From positions 2,232,001 to 2,296,000 of the forward strand of contig NZ_AP027362.1 of assembly GCF_030295935.1 (NCBI RefSeq): a DNA stretch of 64,000 nucleotides. Direction: 5' to 3'. The translations under genes were made by a program, and so were the position numbers. The notes beneath the pieces are model-generated. The model did no database searches, was not told the origin of the DNA, and saw only the letters and a program-made list of their open reading frames with translations. Source of the DNA: Thalassotalea piscium. Its GTDB lineage: Bacteria; Pseudomonadota; Gammaproteobacteria; Enterobacterales; Alteromonadaceae. The first letter of the stretch is position 1, and every line of letters begins with the position of its first letter. Positions 26,543 to 36,479 of the stretch are shown here, in pieces.

Positions 26543-26896
26543 TTAGCTATTAACGCGAGTTTCTGCAATTGCAGTTAATTCAGATGAAGTAATTGAAGAA
26601 ATAACTTCAGCAACTACTTGCTTAGGTAACTTACTGATAATCATCGCACCAGTGTCGTTAGCATTTTGGTTTGCTGCAAATGCAACTAAGTTCATGCCAT
26701 TACACTGAACACCGCTAAAAACTGAACGAATTTTTAATTTGTTTGTTTTTAAGAAAGAACGTAAACGTTGCTTGTCGTCTGCTGCAACATAGTCGCACAT
26801 AGTTTGTGCAATGTTAGAAGCAGAAGCTTTTGGAGCAGTTACGATAGTAGTTAAAGATAATGCAGCGATAAATGTAGCAACAAGTAAGTTTTTCAT
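26543..26896 (-). CDS. DUF3718 secreted protein
   Basis: 117 aa. Signal peptide KNLLVATFIAALSLTTIV up to ASA, then a small domain with two cysteines (MCDYVAADDKQRLRSFLK and VQCNGMNLVAFA) as in DUF3718 proteins of Alteromonadales. The ATG at 26896 with AAAGGG upstream is the start; an upstream in-frame extension overlaps a riboswitch and is rejected. Expression is probably governed by the c-di-GMP aptamer in its leader. Function unknown. Confidence 0.85.
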   Translation of the reverse strand: MKNLLVATFIAALSLTTIVTAPKASASNIAQTMCDYVAADDKQRLRSFLKTNKLKIRSVFSGVQCNGMNLVAFAANQNANDTGAMIISKLPKQVVAEVISSITSSELTAIAETRVNS

Positions 26897-26987
26897 TAAA
26901 TAACCCTTTAAAATAAATCTATAAAATATAGTAAAAGAAACGGTTACAATTTTTACCTGTGCCCACATCAAAAGAGAAGTGGTTACT

Positions 26988-27070
26988 TGCCGAGGTAACT
27001 CCGCTGTCGTAGGCTTTGCCCTTAGACCGGTAGTTTTGCGTAGCACTCTTTCAAGCACCTTGCCGTTTCT
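26988..27070 (-). promoter_or_regulatory. c-di-GMP-I (GEMM) riboswitch upstream of the DUF3718 gene
   Basis: On the minus strand the leader reads ACGGCAAGGTGCTTGAAAG, then AGTGCTACGCAAAACTACC, GGTCTAAGGGCAAAGCC and ACGACAGCGGAGTTACCTCG. This follows the GEMM-I plan: GGCAA, a hairpin capped by GAAA, ACGCAAA, CCGG(U/C)CUAA and AGCGG(G/A)GUUACC. An alternative pairing of GTTAC (aptamer 3' end) with GTAAC just downstream, followed by a loose T-rich stretch, could be the expression platform. The start codon lies about 90 bases further. Identified by eye; no covariance model was run. Confidence 0.8.
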
Positions 27071-27254
27071 AGCTGCGCGCATTATACGTTTAAAAAATAA
27101 CGAGTCAATCATTTATTTCACACGCTTTTTTATTTAATGATAAATTCACTAGAGCAATGATAAAAAAGTCATTACACTGAGCCATAAATATAAAAATACA
27201 CGTAAATATTGCTCTTTTATCCAAAACGTTACACAAACAGGAAGATAAATTAGC

Positions 27255-28442
27255 TTGCGTACTCATCGGAATATAAACTTAAGTTGTATGATTGCTAAAC
27301 CAAGTTACCAACAGTCTAAAAATGCCCTAGTATTAACCGGTGGTGGCGCAAGAGCTGCATATCAAGTTGGCGTATTAAGTGCGATTGCAAAGTATGTACC
27401 GCGCCATCATGCTAGCCCCTTCCCTATTATTTGCGGAACTTCAGCTGGCGCAATTAATAGTACTGCATTAGCATGTTATGCATCGTGCTTTCATCTAGCA
27501 ATAAAAAAGCTTGAATGGGTATGGAACAACCTAAGTACCAATAGAATTTATTATAGCGATCCGGTACGCGTTTTCGGCCATTTAATTAATGGTGCTTTGG
27601 CGAACTTTCAAGCCGACTATGCTAATAAAAAAGCCCATAGTTTATTAAACAGTACCCCGTTACGAAATTTATTAGATGAAGTTATCGACTTCAGACGAAT
27701 TGATGTCAACATTATGAAAGGCTATCTAAAAGGGATTTCTGTTACAGCTTCAAGCTATTCAAGTGGTGATTCCGTTAGTTTTTACCAGTCACAATCAAGT
27801 ATAGCGCCATGGTATAGAGAAAAGCGATATGGAAAGCCTACCCAATTGAGTGCTGAGCATTTAATGGCTTCCGCAGCTATACCCTTAGTCTTTCCATCAA
27901 TAAAAATTAAAAAAGAACATTATGGTGATGGCTCTATTCATCAGCTTTCGCCATTAAGCCCTGCTATTCACCTTGGCGGTGAAAAGTTGTTTATTGTTGG
28001 TGTAGAGCAACCCCAAGAACCACTACATTCAAAAGAAAACAATCCACATCCTCCAACAACAGCTACGATCGCAGGCCATTTACTCGATGGTATTTTTTCT
28101 GACACTCTTCAAAGTGACTTAGAAAGGATGAAGCGCATTAATAAAACAGTATCATTAATTCCAAAAGAAGTTAGAACCCAAAACAAAGGCTTAAAAAATA
28201 TTGACTCAATGCTCATTAATCCTAGCCAAGATTTTAACGCCCTGGCTGTTGAGCACTTTGCGGAACTACCGCTTTCACTACGTATACTATTACGTAGTAT
28301 AGGTATAAGCAATGACTCTGAATCAAGTTTAATTAGCTATATATTATTTGAAAAAAACTACTGCAAGCGATTAATAAAATTAGGCTTTGAAGATGCCATG
28401 GAACAAGAAACTCAGATCCGCGAATTTCTTAATTTAAAATAA
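27255..28442 (+). CDS. Patatin-like phospholipase
   Basis: 395 aa, patatin family Ser-Asp dyad lipid acyl hydrolase. Seen: the oxyanion loop TGGGARAAYQVGVL (about 28-41), nucleophile Ser in the elbow CGTSAGAIN (about 61-69), and catalytic Asp in YGDGSIHQLSPLSPA (about 216-230). No signal peptide, so probably cytoplasmic or membrane-associated. The start is either TTG 27255, with AGGAAG upstream, or ATG 27288 without a clear ribosome site. It ends directly against the convergent methyltransferase gene. Confidence 0.9.
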   Translation: MRTHRNINLSCMIAKPSYQQSKNALVLTGGGARAAYQVGVLSAIAKYVPRHHASPFPIICGTSAGAINSTALACYASCFHLAIKKLEWVWNNLSTNRIYYSDPVRVFGHLINGALANFQADYANKKAHSLLNSTPLRNLLDEVIDFRRIDVNIMKGYLKGISVTASSYSSGDSVSFYQSQSSIAPWYREKRYGKPTQLSAEHLMASAAIPLVFPSIKIKKEHYGDGSIHQLSPLSPAIHLGGEKLFIVGVEQPQEPLHSKENNPHPPTTATIAGHLLDGIFSDTLQSDLERMKRINKTVSLIPKEVRTQNKGLKNIDSMLINPSQDFNALAVEHFAELPLSLRILLRSIGISNDSESSLISYILFEKNYCKRLIKLGFEDAMEQETQIREFLNLK

Positions 28443-29276
28443 TTAGCCTGGCTTTTTAACAATAATTTCAATCGGTGTTAATGCGTTACTGCTAATTTGA
28501 TCAATTAAATGGCTAAATTTTAGCTTAGCATTATCTTGTATTAAAGTGTGTAGACTTAATAAGGGCTTTACTCCGTTAGTTGCTATCTTTCCCGATTGTC
28601 GCTTAAAGTAATCAAGCGCAAAATCTTTACGAGAGTTAATTGCTACAACATTAAATCCTACCGCTTTAAGCTTTCTTTGATATGAATCAAGACTTGATAA
28701 ATAGCTAGTGTCACTAGTTGAAGCCCAAGGTAAAGGGTAATTGACTGTATCTTTATTAGTTTTCATTACATCATAAATTAAAAATAACGAATTTTCCCGT
28801 AAACAACGAAACACATCCGCAAATAATGCCTGTTTATCAGCAACATTCATTCCGACATGGAGCATAGTCACACCATCAAAGCTATCATCAGCAAAAGGAA
28901 GGCTTGTCGCACTTGCTTGCAGTAAGTTGATACGCTCAGCAATGCCAAGTTTTTGATTAAGTACCTGAGCAACCTTAATATATTCGGCAGTTAAATCTAT
29001 CCCTGTAACATAACTAGTATAGTGTGACGCAAGGTAACGAGTAGTACCACCAAGCCCGCAGCCTATGTCTAATAACTGTGCTTCAGCTGCAAACGTAATG
29101 CCATTCAATAGTTGAGTGGTAGCTTCTCTTCCACCAATATGAAACTCATCTATTGCAGTTAATTGTTCAGCTGAAACTGAATCGAGCGTGTGTCCTGCTT
29201 TACTTAACGCTATTTTAATGGCATTTAACAAGTTACCATGAGTATAGTGATTGGCAATGTTAACTTCACTAATCAC
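28443..29276 (-). CDS. Class I SAM-dependent methyltransferase
   Basis: 277 aa. Rossmann-type methyltransferase with motif I LLDIGCGLGGTTRYLA (about 72-87), acidic motif II VTGIDLTAEYIKVA, and SFDGVTMLHVGMN after the fourth strand. The shape recalls small-molecule methyltransferases of the UbiE/sarcosine-methyltransferase type; the substrate is not identifiable. It starts with GTG (29276), and its GGGAG site overlaps the end of the upstream antiporter gene, so the two are translationally linked. Confidence 0.85.
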   Translation of the reverse strand: MISEVNIANHYTHGNLLNAIKIALSKAGHTLDSVSAEQLTAIDEFHIGGREATTQLLNGITFAAEAQLLDIGCGLGGTTRYLASHYTSYVTGIDLTAEYIKVAQVLNQKLGIAERINLLQASATSLPFADDSFDGVTMLHVGMNVADKQALFADVFRCLRENSLFLIYDVMKTNKDTVNYPLPWASTSDTSYLSSLDSYQRKLKAVGFNVVAINSRKDFALDYFKRQSGKIATNGVKPLLSLHTLIQDNAKLKFSHLIDQISSNALTPIEIIVKKPG

Positions 29277-29279
29277 TTG

Positions 29280-31247
29280 TTAACTCCCTTCCTGTAAAAA
29301 ACGTTCTATAAGCTCAACTCTACGAGGCTTACCTCTTACTATTAAAGTGTCCTGTGAGCAAAGTATTGTATTGTCATCTGGATTTTCAGTTTCAGTATCA
29401 CCGCGGTGTAAGGCAACAATAACAATTCTACGCGGATCAAAGTTTAATGCTTTTATCGACTGACCACAGGCGAATGAGTCATCATTCAAATGAATAGCAT
29501 GAGCAAACTCTATTCTGTCAATAGCATCAGGGCTAAGGTTGGTATTTTCACCTTGGTAAAAACCATGTAAATGATTGTAATGATTTTTACGTTCAGTTTG
29601 CACGCGTCTATAAATTCTAGAAAATGGAACACCAGTTAACGACAATACCTGCGAGACTAACATTAAACTGCCCTCTAAACTTTCAGGAACCACTTGATTT
29701 GCCCCTGCAGACTGCAAAGCAACCAGTTGATCATCGTTTCGAGTACGAACCAATATAGGTACATTTGGTGATAAAGTTCGTACTTTACGAATAACTTCTA
29801 ACGATTGTTTGTCTTCTCCAAAAGCAATAACAACTAATTTAGCCTCACTTAAATTTGCCGCTTCCAATAGCTCTTTTTTACGTGAAGAGCCAAATAAAAT
29901 GTTCTCTCCCGCATCTCTAGCTTTACTCGCTCTAAGGGGGTCCATATCAATTGCAATAAATTCAATATTTTCTTGTTTCAAAAAGCGGCTAACTGTTTGT
30001 CCAATTCGCCCAAAGCCACAAATTATCACATGATCTTTTAATTGCGTATTTTCAGGCAACTGCTCTAGATGCTCAGTATTAGCTACTTTATCGTTGCTTA
30101 GCCACACTCCTAATGTACGTGCATGTTCGATCATAAACGGGGTAATCGCCATACTAATAATTCCAACACCAAGCAATATTGAAGAAACATTTGTTGGTAA
30201 TATCTGTGTTTGATTTGCTAAAGCAATTAACACAAAGCCAAATTCTCCCATTTGTGCCAACATTAGGCCTGAAGCCCACGCATCTTTTTGCTGAGCGCCT
30301 GCCATGACCGAAAGTTTTTGAATAACAAAAACCTTAACAGCCATAAAGCCAACTAATATCGCTAATATTTGAAAAGGAGACTCAATAAGCACATCTATAT
30401 TGAATTTCATACCTACAGTAACAAAAAACAAACCCAATAAAATGTCTCTATATGGACGAATATCAGCTTCTAACTGATGTTTATATTGACTTTCACCCAA
30501 CATAATACCCGCAAGAAATGCCCCTAACGCCATAGACAAACCAAACCACTGTGTTAATGCCGATGCTACTAGCGTAACCAGCAGCGTTGTTAAAACAAAA
30601 AGCTCATCAGTTCGTACTTGCGCCACTAAGGTAAACAACTTTGGTAACAGCCACTTGCCGGTCATTAATAAAACGGTAACAACAACAACACCTTTAACCA
30701 GCGCAATGAGTAAAGCTAACAGCATTGAGGTATCTGAATCTTGTGCAAACATTGGAATAATAATAAGTAGCGGCACAACAGCAACATCTTGAAACAGCAA
30801 AACAGCTACAGATATTTGGCCCGATTTTCGCTTCATCGAGCCAGTTTCACTCAATTGCCTTATGACAATAGCGGTTGAAGATAATGCTAAAACACTACCA
30901 ATAACAAAAGCACTGGCAAAGCTCTGCCCAGTTAATAATGCAATAATAATAAACACCACTAACGAAATAGCGACTTGCAAACTACCAACAGCAATTACAA
31001 GGTTTCGCATTGCAAGTAGCTTAGGCAATGAAAACTCTAACCCAAGCGTAAATAATAAAAATACAATGCCAAGCTCAGCAAATTTGTCATAGTCAACATG
31101 CTCATGTGCAAAGGCAAAGCCATGCTCACCCACTAGCATCCCTGCTACTAAATAAGCAAGAATAGCTGGCAAATGTAACCGTCTAAATAGCCAAACAATC
31201 ACAACGGCACTCATCAAAATTGCAAGTATTTCAATATGACTTGACAC
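29280..31247 (-). CDS. CPA2 cation:proton antiporter with RCK domains (KefB/KefC/YbaL type)
   Basis: 655 aa. Membrane domain (about 1-385) with the glycine-rich LAYLVAGMLVGEHGFAFAHE start. A TrkA_N Rossmann domain (about 405-520; HVIICGFGRIGQTVSRFL) and a TrkA_C domain at the end (about 570-650) are cytosolic regulatory parts. Family members move K+ or Na+ against H+ and respond to nucleotides or glutathione adducts. GTG start with AAGGTGA. Three bases separate it from the methyltransferase gene. Confidence 0.9.
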   Translation of the reverse strand: MSSHIEILAILMSAVVIVWLFRRLHLPAILAYLVAGMLVGEHGFAFAHEHVDYDKFAELGIVFLLFTLGLEFSLPKLLAMRNLVIAVGSLQVAISLVVFIIIALLTGQSFASAFVIGSVLALSSTAIVIRQLSETGSMKRKSGQISVAVLLFQDVAVVPLLIIIPMFAQDSDTSMLLALLIALVKGVVVVTVLLMTGKWLLPKLFTLVAQVRTDELFVLTTLLVTLVASALTQWFGLSMALGAFLAGIMLGESQYKHQLEADIRPYRDILLGLFFVTVGMKFNIDVLIESPFQILAILVGFMAVKVFVIQKLSVMAGAQQKDAWASGLMLAQMGEFGFVLIALANQTQILPTNVSSILLGVGIISMAITPFMIEHARTLGVWLSNDKVANTEHLEQLPENTQLKDHVIICGFGRIGQTVSRFLKQENIEFIAIDMDPLRASKARDAGENILFGSSRKKELLEAANLSEAKLVVIAFGEDKQSLEVIRKVRTLSPNVPILVRTRNDDQLVALQSAGANQVVPESLEGSLMLVSQVLSLTGVPFSRIYRRVQTERKNHYNHLHGFYQGENTNLSPDAIDRIEFAHAIHLNDDSFACGQSIKALNFDPRRIVIVALHRGDTETENPDDNTILCSQDTLIVRGKPRRVELIERFLQEGS

Positions 31248-31612
31248 TATTCACCTTTTTAAAATTTTGGTACGAAAATGCTTAATTAAAATAAGCAGGA
31301 AGAAGATCTTAATAATACTAGTGCGTAATAAGTATAACGCTATTTTTTGTAGCATTATAAATATATCTCTTTTTTTCTCCTTCTTTTACTATGTTATAAG
31401 CCATAGGTTTAGCTTGGTAATGTCCCGAATAAGAAAGGCATGAATGGCAAAGGTAGTCGGCAAGATATTGCCGTCAAGCTAATGACAGTATATTCCCAAA
31501 CAAAAAATAAACATTAAGCAACTGAAAAGTAAGTAAAATGTAAATCTAAAAAAATAAAAATTATAGGTACGCTAATTGCATTTAACAACTATCCATGTTG
31601 ATAGGTGACCAT
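31248..31612. other. Divergent intergenic region with an unassigned hairpin
   Basis: About 365 bases between the antiporter and the diguanylate cyclase gene. It must hold both promoters. A stem CGGCAA-GATA-TTGCCG lies near 31458-31474, inside a stretch containing GGTTTAGCTTGGTAATGTCC. It was compared mentally with riboswitch consensus sequences and no match was found. Confidence 0.45.
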
Positions 31613-32503
31613 ATGCAAACATTAAACTTAGTCGAAAATAGTAATGTTGATTTTAATGCGTTTAAGCTATTTGATACACGAGATCATAAAAATAACTATC
31701 GTAAATTAGCGTTAGCTGAACAACTTCAAACTACGTTAGAGCTTGATCATTTACTAAATATTTTTGCCATGGAAGCTGCAAAATTTGTCGATTTTTCAGG
31801 ATTGTACTTCAAACAAGCTGATGTAAGAGCATCTGCCCGTGGGAGTAAAGCTGGTAAAAAAGAGCGTATTTTTGAGCTTAAACTCAATAACCGCTATTTA
31901 GGTACATTAACTTATGCGATTAATTCTCCAATTAGCATCACTAATCATACTGTGCTAAAGCAGTTGCATAAATTATTGGTACACCCCATTAATAATGCGA
32001 TTAAATACCAACAAGCATTAAAGCTAGCAATGGAAGACGGCTTAACAGGCTTAGGTAATCGACGTTATTTTGATCAACAATTAAAACGAGCTATGCACCA
32101 TTCAAACCGTCAAAAGTCTCGCTTAGGTATTGTTGTGAGTGATCTCAATAAGTTCAAAGCTATCAACGATACCTATGGACATAACATAGGTGATGATGTG
32201 CTAGTTGAGTTTGCAAATGCATTACGCAAAAGTACACGTGACTCTGATAGTTTATTTCGCTTCGGTGGTGACGAGTTTGCTATTATTGTTGAAGATGCTA
32301 GTGAGCAGTCATTACACATTATTGAGCGTAGAATTGAGCAAGCCATTAGCAACAATGCGCTACTTCATCAGTACAAAGTAACTTGTAGCTTAGGTTATAC
32401 TTTTATGAATCGTGCCGATAATGAGAAAAGCCTATTTGAACGTGCAGATAATATGCTTTATACGCGTAAAATGAATATGCCAAAAACATTAACAGTTGTA
32501 TAA
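31613..32503 (+). CDS. GGDEF diguanylate cyclase
   Basis: About 296 aa. An N-terminal GAF-like or unassigned sensor region (about 1-145) is followed by a full GGDEF domain starting at DGLTGLGNRRYFDQQL. The active motif RFGGDEFAI is intact, and RDSD five residues before it is a canonical inhibitory I-site, so it should make c-di-GMP and be product-inhibited. No membrane segment, hence cytoplasmic. The start at 31613 is chosen because AGGTGA lies just before that ATG; an ATG at 31595 would add six residues. Confidence 0.92.
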   Translation: MQTLNLVENSNVDFNAFKLFDTRDHKNNYRKLALAEQLQTTLELDHLLNIFAMEAAKFVDFSGLYFKQADVRASARGSKAGKKERIFELKLNNRYLGTLTYAINSPISITNHTVLKQLHKLLVHPINNAIKYQQALKLAMEDGLTGLGNRRYFDQQLKRAMHHSNRQKSRLGIVVSDLNKFKAINDTYGHNIGDDVLVEFANALRKSTRDSDSLFRFGGDEFAIIVEDASEQSLHIIERRIEQAISNNALLHQYKVTCSLGYTFMNRADNEKSLFERADNMLYTRKMNMPKTLTVV

Positions 32504-32504
32504 A

Positions 32505-32530
32505 CTAGTGCTAGGTAAAATGAGCACTAG
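32505..32530 (+). terminator. Hairpin after the diguanylate cyclase gene
   Basis: CTAGTGCT and AGCACTAG form a perfect 8-bp stem two bases after the stop codon. No T run follows, so it may protect the transcript end rather than terminate. Confidence 0.45.
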
Positions 32531-32547
32531 ATTAAGATAACCAGAAG

Positions 32548-33198
32548 TTAAGTTAATTCTTTAAGCGCTATATTACGCTCGTGAGTTGATGCGTCCACCA
32601 TTACTCGGCAGAACCGTATCGCTGTAGAAAATCTCTTATTACCTACCCTAGCTACTGCTTGTGCTAAGTAGTCACTATTTAATTTAAACACTAAACTATA
32701 GTGCTCTATAGCTTGTTCGATAGAAGGGTAAGTCGTACCGTCAAAAGTAAACGGTTCTGGTGTGCACTCGCTACTATCAATAACAACACCGTTGATCACT
32801 AAAGGCCATTGAATAAAATTTACACGAGCTTGAGCAACTTCATACATAAACCAAGCACTTCGTTTAAATGACTCAAAGTTACCACCTTCAAACTCACTAT
32901 TTTCTAACTCATCCTTTGTCCAATTTAAGCCTATCGCCAGATCTTTACGGTAAGTATTAAGTAAAAACACTTTTACATCGTGCGCAACCTGCCAAATATC
33001 ATCAGCTTTAGACTTATGCCCAGCTTGGGCACATTCTTTACACGCGTTTAGTTTTAATTTTGGGTGTTGGCAATTAAGCACTAAATGATAACGATGAGGA
33101 AATGCAAAAACTCTTGCAGACGGTTCGCCACAAAACCAGCACGAATGCCGGTATTTAAAAGGGGCTTCTACAACAATATATTCTAGGGAGTTATTCAT
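32548..33198 (-). CDS. Conserved protein with an N-terminal zinc-binding cysteine cluster
   Basis: 216 aa from the ATG at 33198 (a TTG at 33213 would add five residues). [13 protein letters not shown] and ACKECAQAG (about 20-58) look like a treble-clef or HNH-like zinc site. The rest is soluble and mixed, with no recognised fold; a Trp-rich segment ([14 protein letters not shown]) follows. It lies 38 bases downstream of the RNA helicase gene on the same strand, which may hint at an RNA-related role. Function not known. Confidence 0.7.
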   Translation of the reverse strand: MNNSLEYIVVEAPFKYRHSCWFCGEPSARVFAFPHRYHLVLNCQHPKLKLNACKECAQAGHKSKADDIWQVAHDVKVFLLNTYRKDLAIGLNWTKDELENSEFEGGNFESFKRSAWFMYEVAQARVNFIQWPLVINGVVIDSSECTPEPFTFDGTTYPSIEQAIEHYSLVFKLNSDYLAQAVARVGNKRFSTAIRFCRVMVDASTHERNIALKELT

Positions 33199-33235
33199 GT
33201 TAGACCAAATCAAGCTAAAGTGTAATTTATCAGTG

Positions 33236-34555
33236 TTATCTTCGCTTTTGCTTTATAGTACCTTTAGCATTTTTCGGCGATCTTAATGGCTTTTTAGCAG
33301 CTTTTTTAGGTGTATTTGAACTATCACTACGTTTTTTAGCGAGTGCTTGATTCTTATCTTGGGTTACTTGATAGCGACTTTTCTTCTCCACAACTTCAGA
33401 CTGTGCTTCTTGTTGATGAATAATTGGTGTTGACTTATTTAGCTCATAACCGGGCACAATAATACGCTCAAAAGTTCGCCCAATTAATTGTTCAATGTTG
33501 TCTAAAAACTTTTCGTCTTTTGGACTAACCAACGAAATTGCAGTGCCTGATTTACCCGCTCGACCTGTTCGGCCAATACGGTGAACGTAATCTTCAGCTA
33601 AAAAGGGTAAATGAAAGTTAATAACATATGGAAGATCTTCAATATCTAGGCCTCGAGCAGCGACATCAGTAGCAACCAACACCCTTATTTTACCTTCAGA
33701 AAACTGCTCTAGGGCTTTATTTCTTCCGCCTTGAGAGATATCTCCATGACATAATGCTGCTTTAATCCCATCAAGTTTAAGTTCTTTAGCAAGTATATTT
33801 GCACTTTCTTTAGTGCCAGCAAAAACAAGTACTTGTTTCCAGTTATTTACACCTATTAGCTCTGAAAGTAGTTCTCGTTTTCTTGCTTCGGCAACCCAGT
33901 ATACAGACTGTTTAACTTTACCTGATGTAGCATTCTGCTTAGATACTTCAATCGTTTTAGGTGTATGAAGTACTTGTTTGGCTAATAGTTTTACTTTGTT
34001 AGAAAACGTGGCAGAAAACATTAAAGTTTGATGTTTTTGCTTGATAGCGGCAAGAATACGCTCAAGTTCAGTTAAAAAGCCCATATCAAGCATACGATCA
34101 GCTTCATCAAGAACTAAAAATTTAACATGTGATAAATCAACATGACGCAAAGCCATATGCTCTAAAAGCCTGCCCGGTGTTGCCACTAAAACATTCACAC
34201 CTGTTTTTAGCATTTTAGTTTGTGCCGGCATATTTACACCGCCATAAATGGTGCCCGATGAGATTGATAAAAACTCACTATACGTCGTAATATTTTCGCC
34301 TACTTGCTGAGCAAGCTCACGAGTTGGTGTTAATATTAATGCTTGCAGGGTATTACTCGAACCAGAAACAGCATCAAGAATTGGCAAACTAAACGCGGCC
34401 GTTTTACCTGTTCCTGTTTGCGCACTGGCAAGAATATCGACACCTGAACGAATGGCAGGAATGGCTTGTTGTTGTATCGGGGTTAGGTTTTTATAACCGC
34501 AATTCTTTACCGCTTTAAGTAAATTTTCCGACAAACCAATGGCATCTACACTCAT
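33236..34555 (-). CDS. rhlE: DEAD-box RNA helicase, RhlE-like
   Basis: 439 aa. All core motifs are visible: Q motif [14 protein letters not shown], motif [11 protein letters not shown] (about 43-52), [21 protein letters not shown] (about 150), SAT, and in the second domain [15 protein letters not shown] and [11 protein letters not shown]. The C-terminal tail is Lys-rich ([20 protein letters not shown]) and would bind RNA non-specifically. Such helicases assist ribosome assembly and mRNA decay, often at low temperature. RhlE-type is favoured over SrmB or DeaD by length and tail. Confidence 0.92.
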   Translation of the reverse strand: MSVDAIGLSENLLKAVKNCGYKNLTPIQQQAIPAIRSGVDILASAQTGTGKTAAFSLPILDAVSGSSNTLQALILTPTRELAQQVGENITTYSEFLSISSGTIYGGVNMPAQTKMLKTGVNVLVATPGRLLEHMALRHVDLSHVKFLVLDEADRMLDMGFLTELERILAAIKQKHQTLMFSATFSNKVKLLAKQVLHTPKTIEVSKQNATSGKVKQSVYWVAEARKRELLSELIGVNNWKQVLVFAGTKESANILAKELKLDGIKAALCHGDISQGGRNKALEQFSEGKIRVLVATDVAARGLDIEDLPYVINFHLPFLAEDYVHRIGRTGRAGKSGTAISLVSPKDEKFLDNIEQLIGRTFERIIVPGYELNKSTPIIHQQEAQSEVVEKKSRYQVTQDKNQALAKKRSDSSNTPKKAAKKPLRSPKNAKGTIKQKRR

Positions 34556-34649
34556 TCAACTACCTTTATTAAAAACAATAACAAAAAGCGATTATAACAG
34601 TATTCACATTACAGGTGACATAATAATTATGCCTTGTTGCTCCTTACTT

Positions 34650-34929
34650 AACCTGAGCTCGGGATAATGAATGTGCGAAAAAACAGAAAAAGTAATATTA
34701 CACAATGCTTTAAGTTGTTTCTTCACAAGTTCTAAGTGCATTTTTACTAGCAATGCTATAAGTTTTGTGTAAATCAAGGCTGATTTTTCTACCTAATAGC
34801 CTGCTACTAGTAGCAAATTAACGGTTTTTTAGTTTCAGACAAAAGCCAAGTACCTACGTCCATGCAGGTAACGCAGATACGCGTAAAAATCTTAGTTTTG
34901 GTGTACTTAGCTTATCCCGAATTCAGGTT
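34650..34929. repeat. MITE-like element F1, copy C (280 bp)
   Basis: Left end AACCTGAGCTCGGGATAATG, right end CTTATCCCGAATTCAGGTT, flanked by the 4-bp repeat ACTT (34646-34649, 34930-34933). Same length and internal blocks as copies A and F. Its right end provides the first two bases of the AGCS symporter's stop codon (34930-34928). It fills the gap to the helicase gene; no terminator is visible there. Confidence 0.9.
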
Positions 34930-36346
34930 ACTTAACATTGTCACCCCAAACATCCTTACTTAAATGTAATGATTTATGCTGCTGAGCATTAGGTTTGTAT
35001 GTTGGTAACTGTCCTTTAGCCAATTGCTGATGATAATCTTTAGTAACAGCAACTACTACTTTAGTAAGTAAAAACAATGCGGTAACGTTAACTACCGTCA
35101 TTAAACCCGTTGAAAGATCTGCCAACGCAATAACTTCAGGCAAGCTAGCCACCGAACCAAACACTAACATTGCCAAAAAGCCAACACGTAAAAACCAATG
35201 TCCAAGTAAATTATCTAAATTTAAATACTTCAAGTTATTTTCTGCGTATGCAAAGTTAGCCACTATCGAAGTAAAACCAAAGAGCAATATGGCCACAGTG
35301 ATGAAATCACTGCCCCAGTCTCCCACTTGAAATGCCAACGCTTGCTGAGTTAATTGTATGCCTTTTATCTCGGTACCATGACCATCAAAAAGTAATATTA
35401 AAAAGGCGGTGCATGAACATATTACTATTGTGTCGAAAAACACAGCTAACATTTGAATATACCCCTGAGAAACAGGGTGTGGAGGATACGGTACAGCCGC
35501 AGCTGCAGCATTAGGTGCACTGCCCATTCCGGCTTCATTGGAATACAGACCCCGCTTAACCCCTTGCACAATAGCGGCTCCAACTAAGCCACTTCCAGCT
35601 TCTTTTAACCCTAATGCCGAATTAATAATATCCATAATAATTGCAGGTATTAATTCAATGTTTTGGCCAATAACAACAATACAGACAATAAAATAAGCTA
35701 ACCCCATAAAAGGAACAGTAAGTTCAGCAAAGCGGGCAATATTTTTTAAGCCCCCCATAATAATATAGGCCGTGGCTAAAGTGATAATAACGCCCGTTAT
35801 CACAGGATTAATACCAAAGGAGCCGTTAAAGGCATCTGTAATAGAGTTTGCTTGCACTGAACTAAAAACAAAACCGTAACCAAAAAATAAACATAAGGAG
35901 AAAACCATCGCTAAATGACGGTTTTTTAACCCCTTACTCATGTAGTAAGCGGGTCCACCTCTAAAGTTACCATTACTGTCTTTCTCTTTATACAATTGCC
36001 CAAGAGTGCTTTCAGCAAATGCAGTAGCCATTCCTACTATCGCTATTAACCACATCCAAAAAACAGCACCTGCTCCACCTAACGAAATAGCAACAGCAAC
36101 TCCCATCAAGTTACCTGTGCCAACACGAGCCGCAAGCGAGGTGCATAACGCCTGAAATGAAGAAATACCATGTGCGTTTGACTTTCTACTCGACTTTAAC
36201 AAAGTAAACATATGGAAAAACTTTGTTAACTGAATTGCTTTTAGGCGAAAGGTAAACCAAATACCACAACCGGTAAGTAAATAAATTAAAACACTGCCCC
36301 ATAAATATCCGTTTACTGTACCAACCCACTGCTCGATAAATGTCAT
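34928..36346 (-). CDS. Alanine/glycine:cation symporter (AGCS family)
   Basis: 472-aa inner-membrane sodium-coupled amino-acid importer. Typical AGCS segments are present: ALCTSLAARVGTGNLMGVA (about 66-84), RGGPAYYMSKGL and GVKRGLYSNEAGMGSAPNAA (about 260-280). About ten hydrophobic segments. The stop codon is created at the junction with F1 copy C, so the cytoplasmic C-terminal tail may differ slightly from relatives. Confidence 0.93.
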   Translation of the reverse strand: MTFIEQWVGTVNGYLWGSVLIYLLTGCGIWFTFRLKAIQLTKFFHMFTLLKSSRKSNAHGISSFQALCTSLAARVGTGNLMGVAVAISLGGAGAVFWMWLIAIVGMATAFAESTLGQLYKEKDSNGNFRGGPAYYMSKGLKNRHLAMVFSLCLFFGYGFVFSSVQANSITDAFNGSFGINPVITGVIITLATAYIIMGGLKNIARFAELTVPFMGLAYFIVCIVVIGQNIELIPAIIMDIINSALGLKEAGSGLVGAAIVQGVKRGLYSNEAGMGSAPNAAAAAVPYPPHPVSQGYIQMLAVFFDTIVICSCTAFLILLFDGHGTEIKGIQLTQQALAFQVGDWGSDFITVAILLFGFTSIVANFAYAENNLKYLNLDNLLGHWFLRVGFLAMLVFGSVASLPEVIALADLSTGLMTVVNVTALFLLTKVVVAVTKDYHQQLAKGQLPTYKPNAQQHKSLHLSKDVWGDNVK

Positions 36347-36373
36347 AAAATGCTCATGTTGTTAATTATTTAC

Positions 36374-36407
36374 ATAAAAAAACCAGTGGTATTGCAACCA
36401 CTGGTTT
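36374..36407 (-). terminator. Terminator of pntAB
   Basis: On the minus strand AAACCAGTGGTTGCAATACC and its partner form a 10-bp stem followed by TTTTTTT. It starts about 70 bases after the pntB stop and just before the symporter gene. Confidence 0.88.
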
Positions 36408-36479
36408 ATATTTGATGAAATACCAAATAACTTGTCTAATTCCTTTATGTATAAGAGTCTATAACGACTAACAATTTAT

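Noticed and set aside
26897-27112. N-terminal extension of the DUF3718 frame to 189 aa
   Set aside because: The extension is encoded by the riboswitch leader; the ATG at 26896 has a good ribosome site and starts a normal signal peptide.
31390-31500. Possible second c-di-GMP riboswitch before the GGDEF gene
   Set aside because: GGCAAAGG and a hairpin are present, but ACGCAAA, CCGGCCUAA and GGGUUACC elements are missing on both strands.
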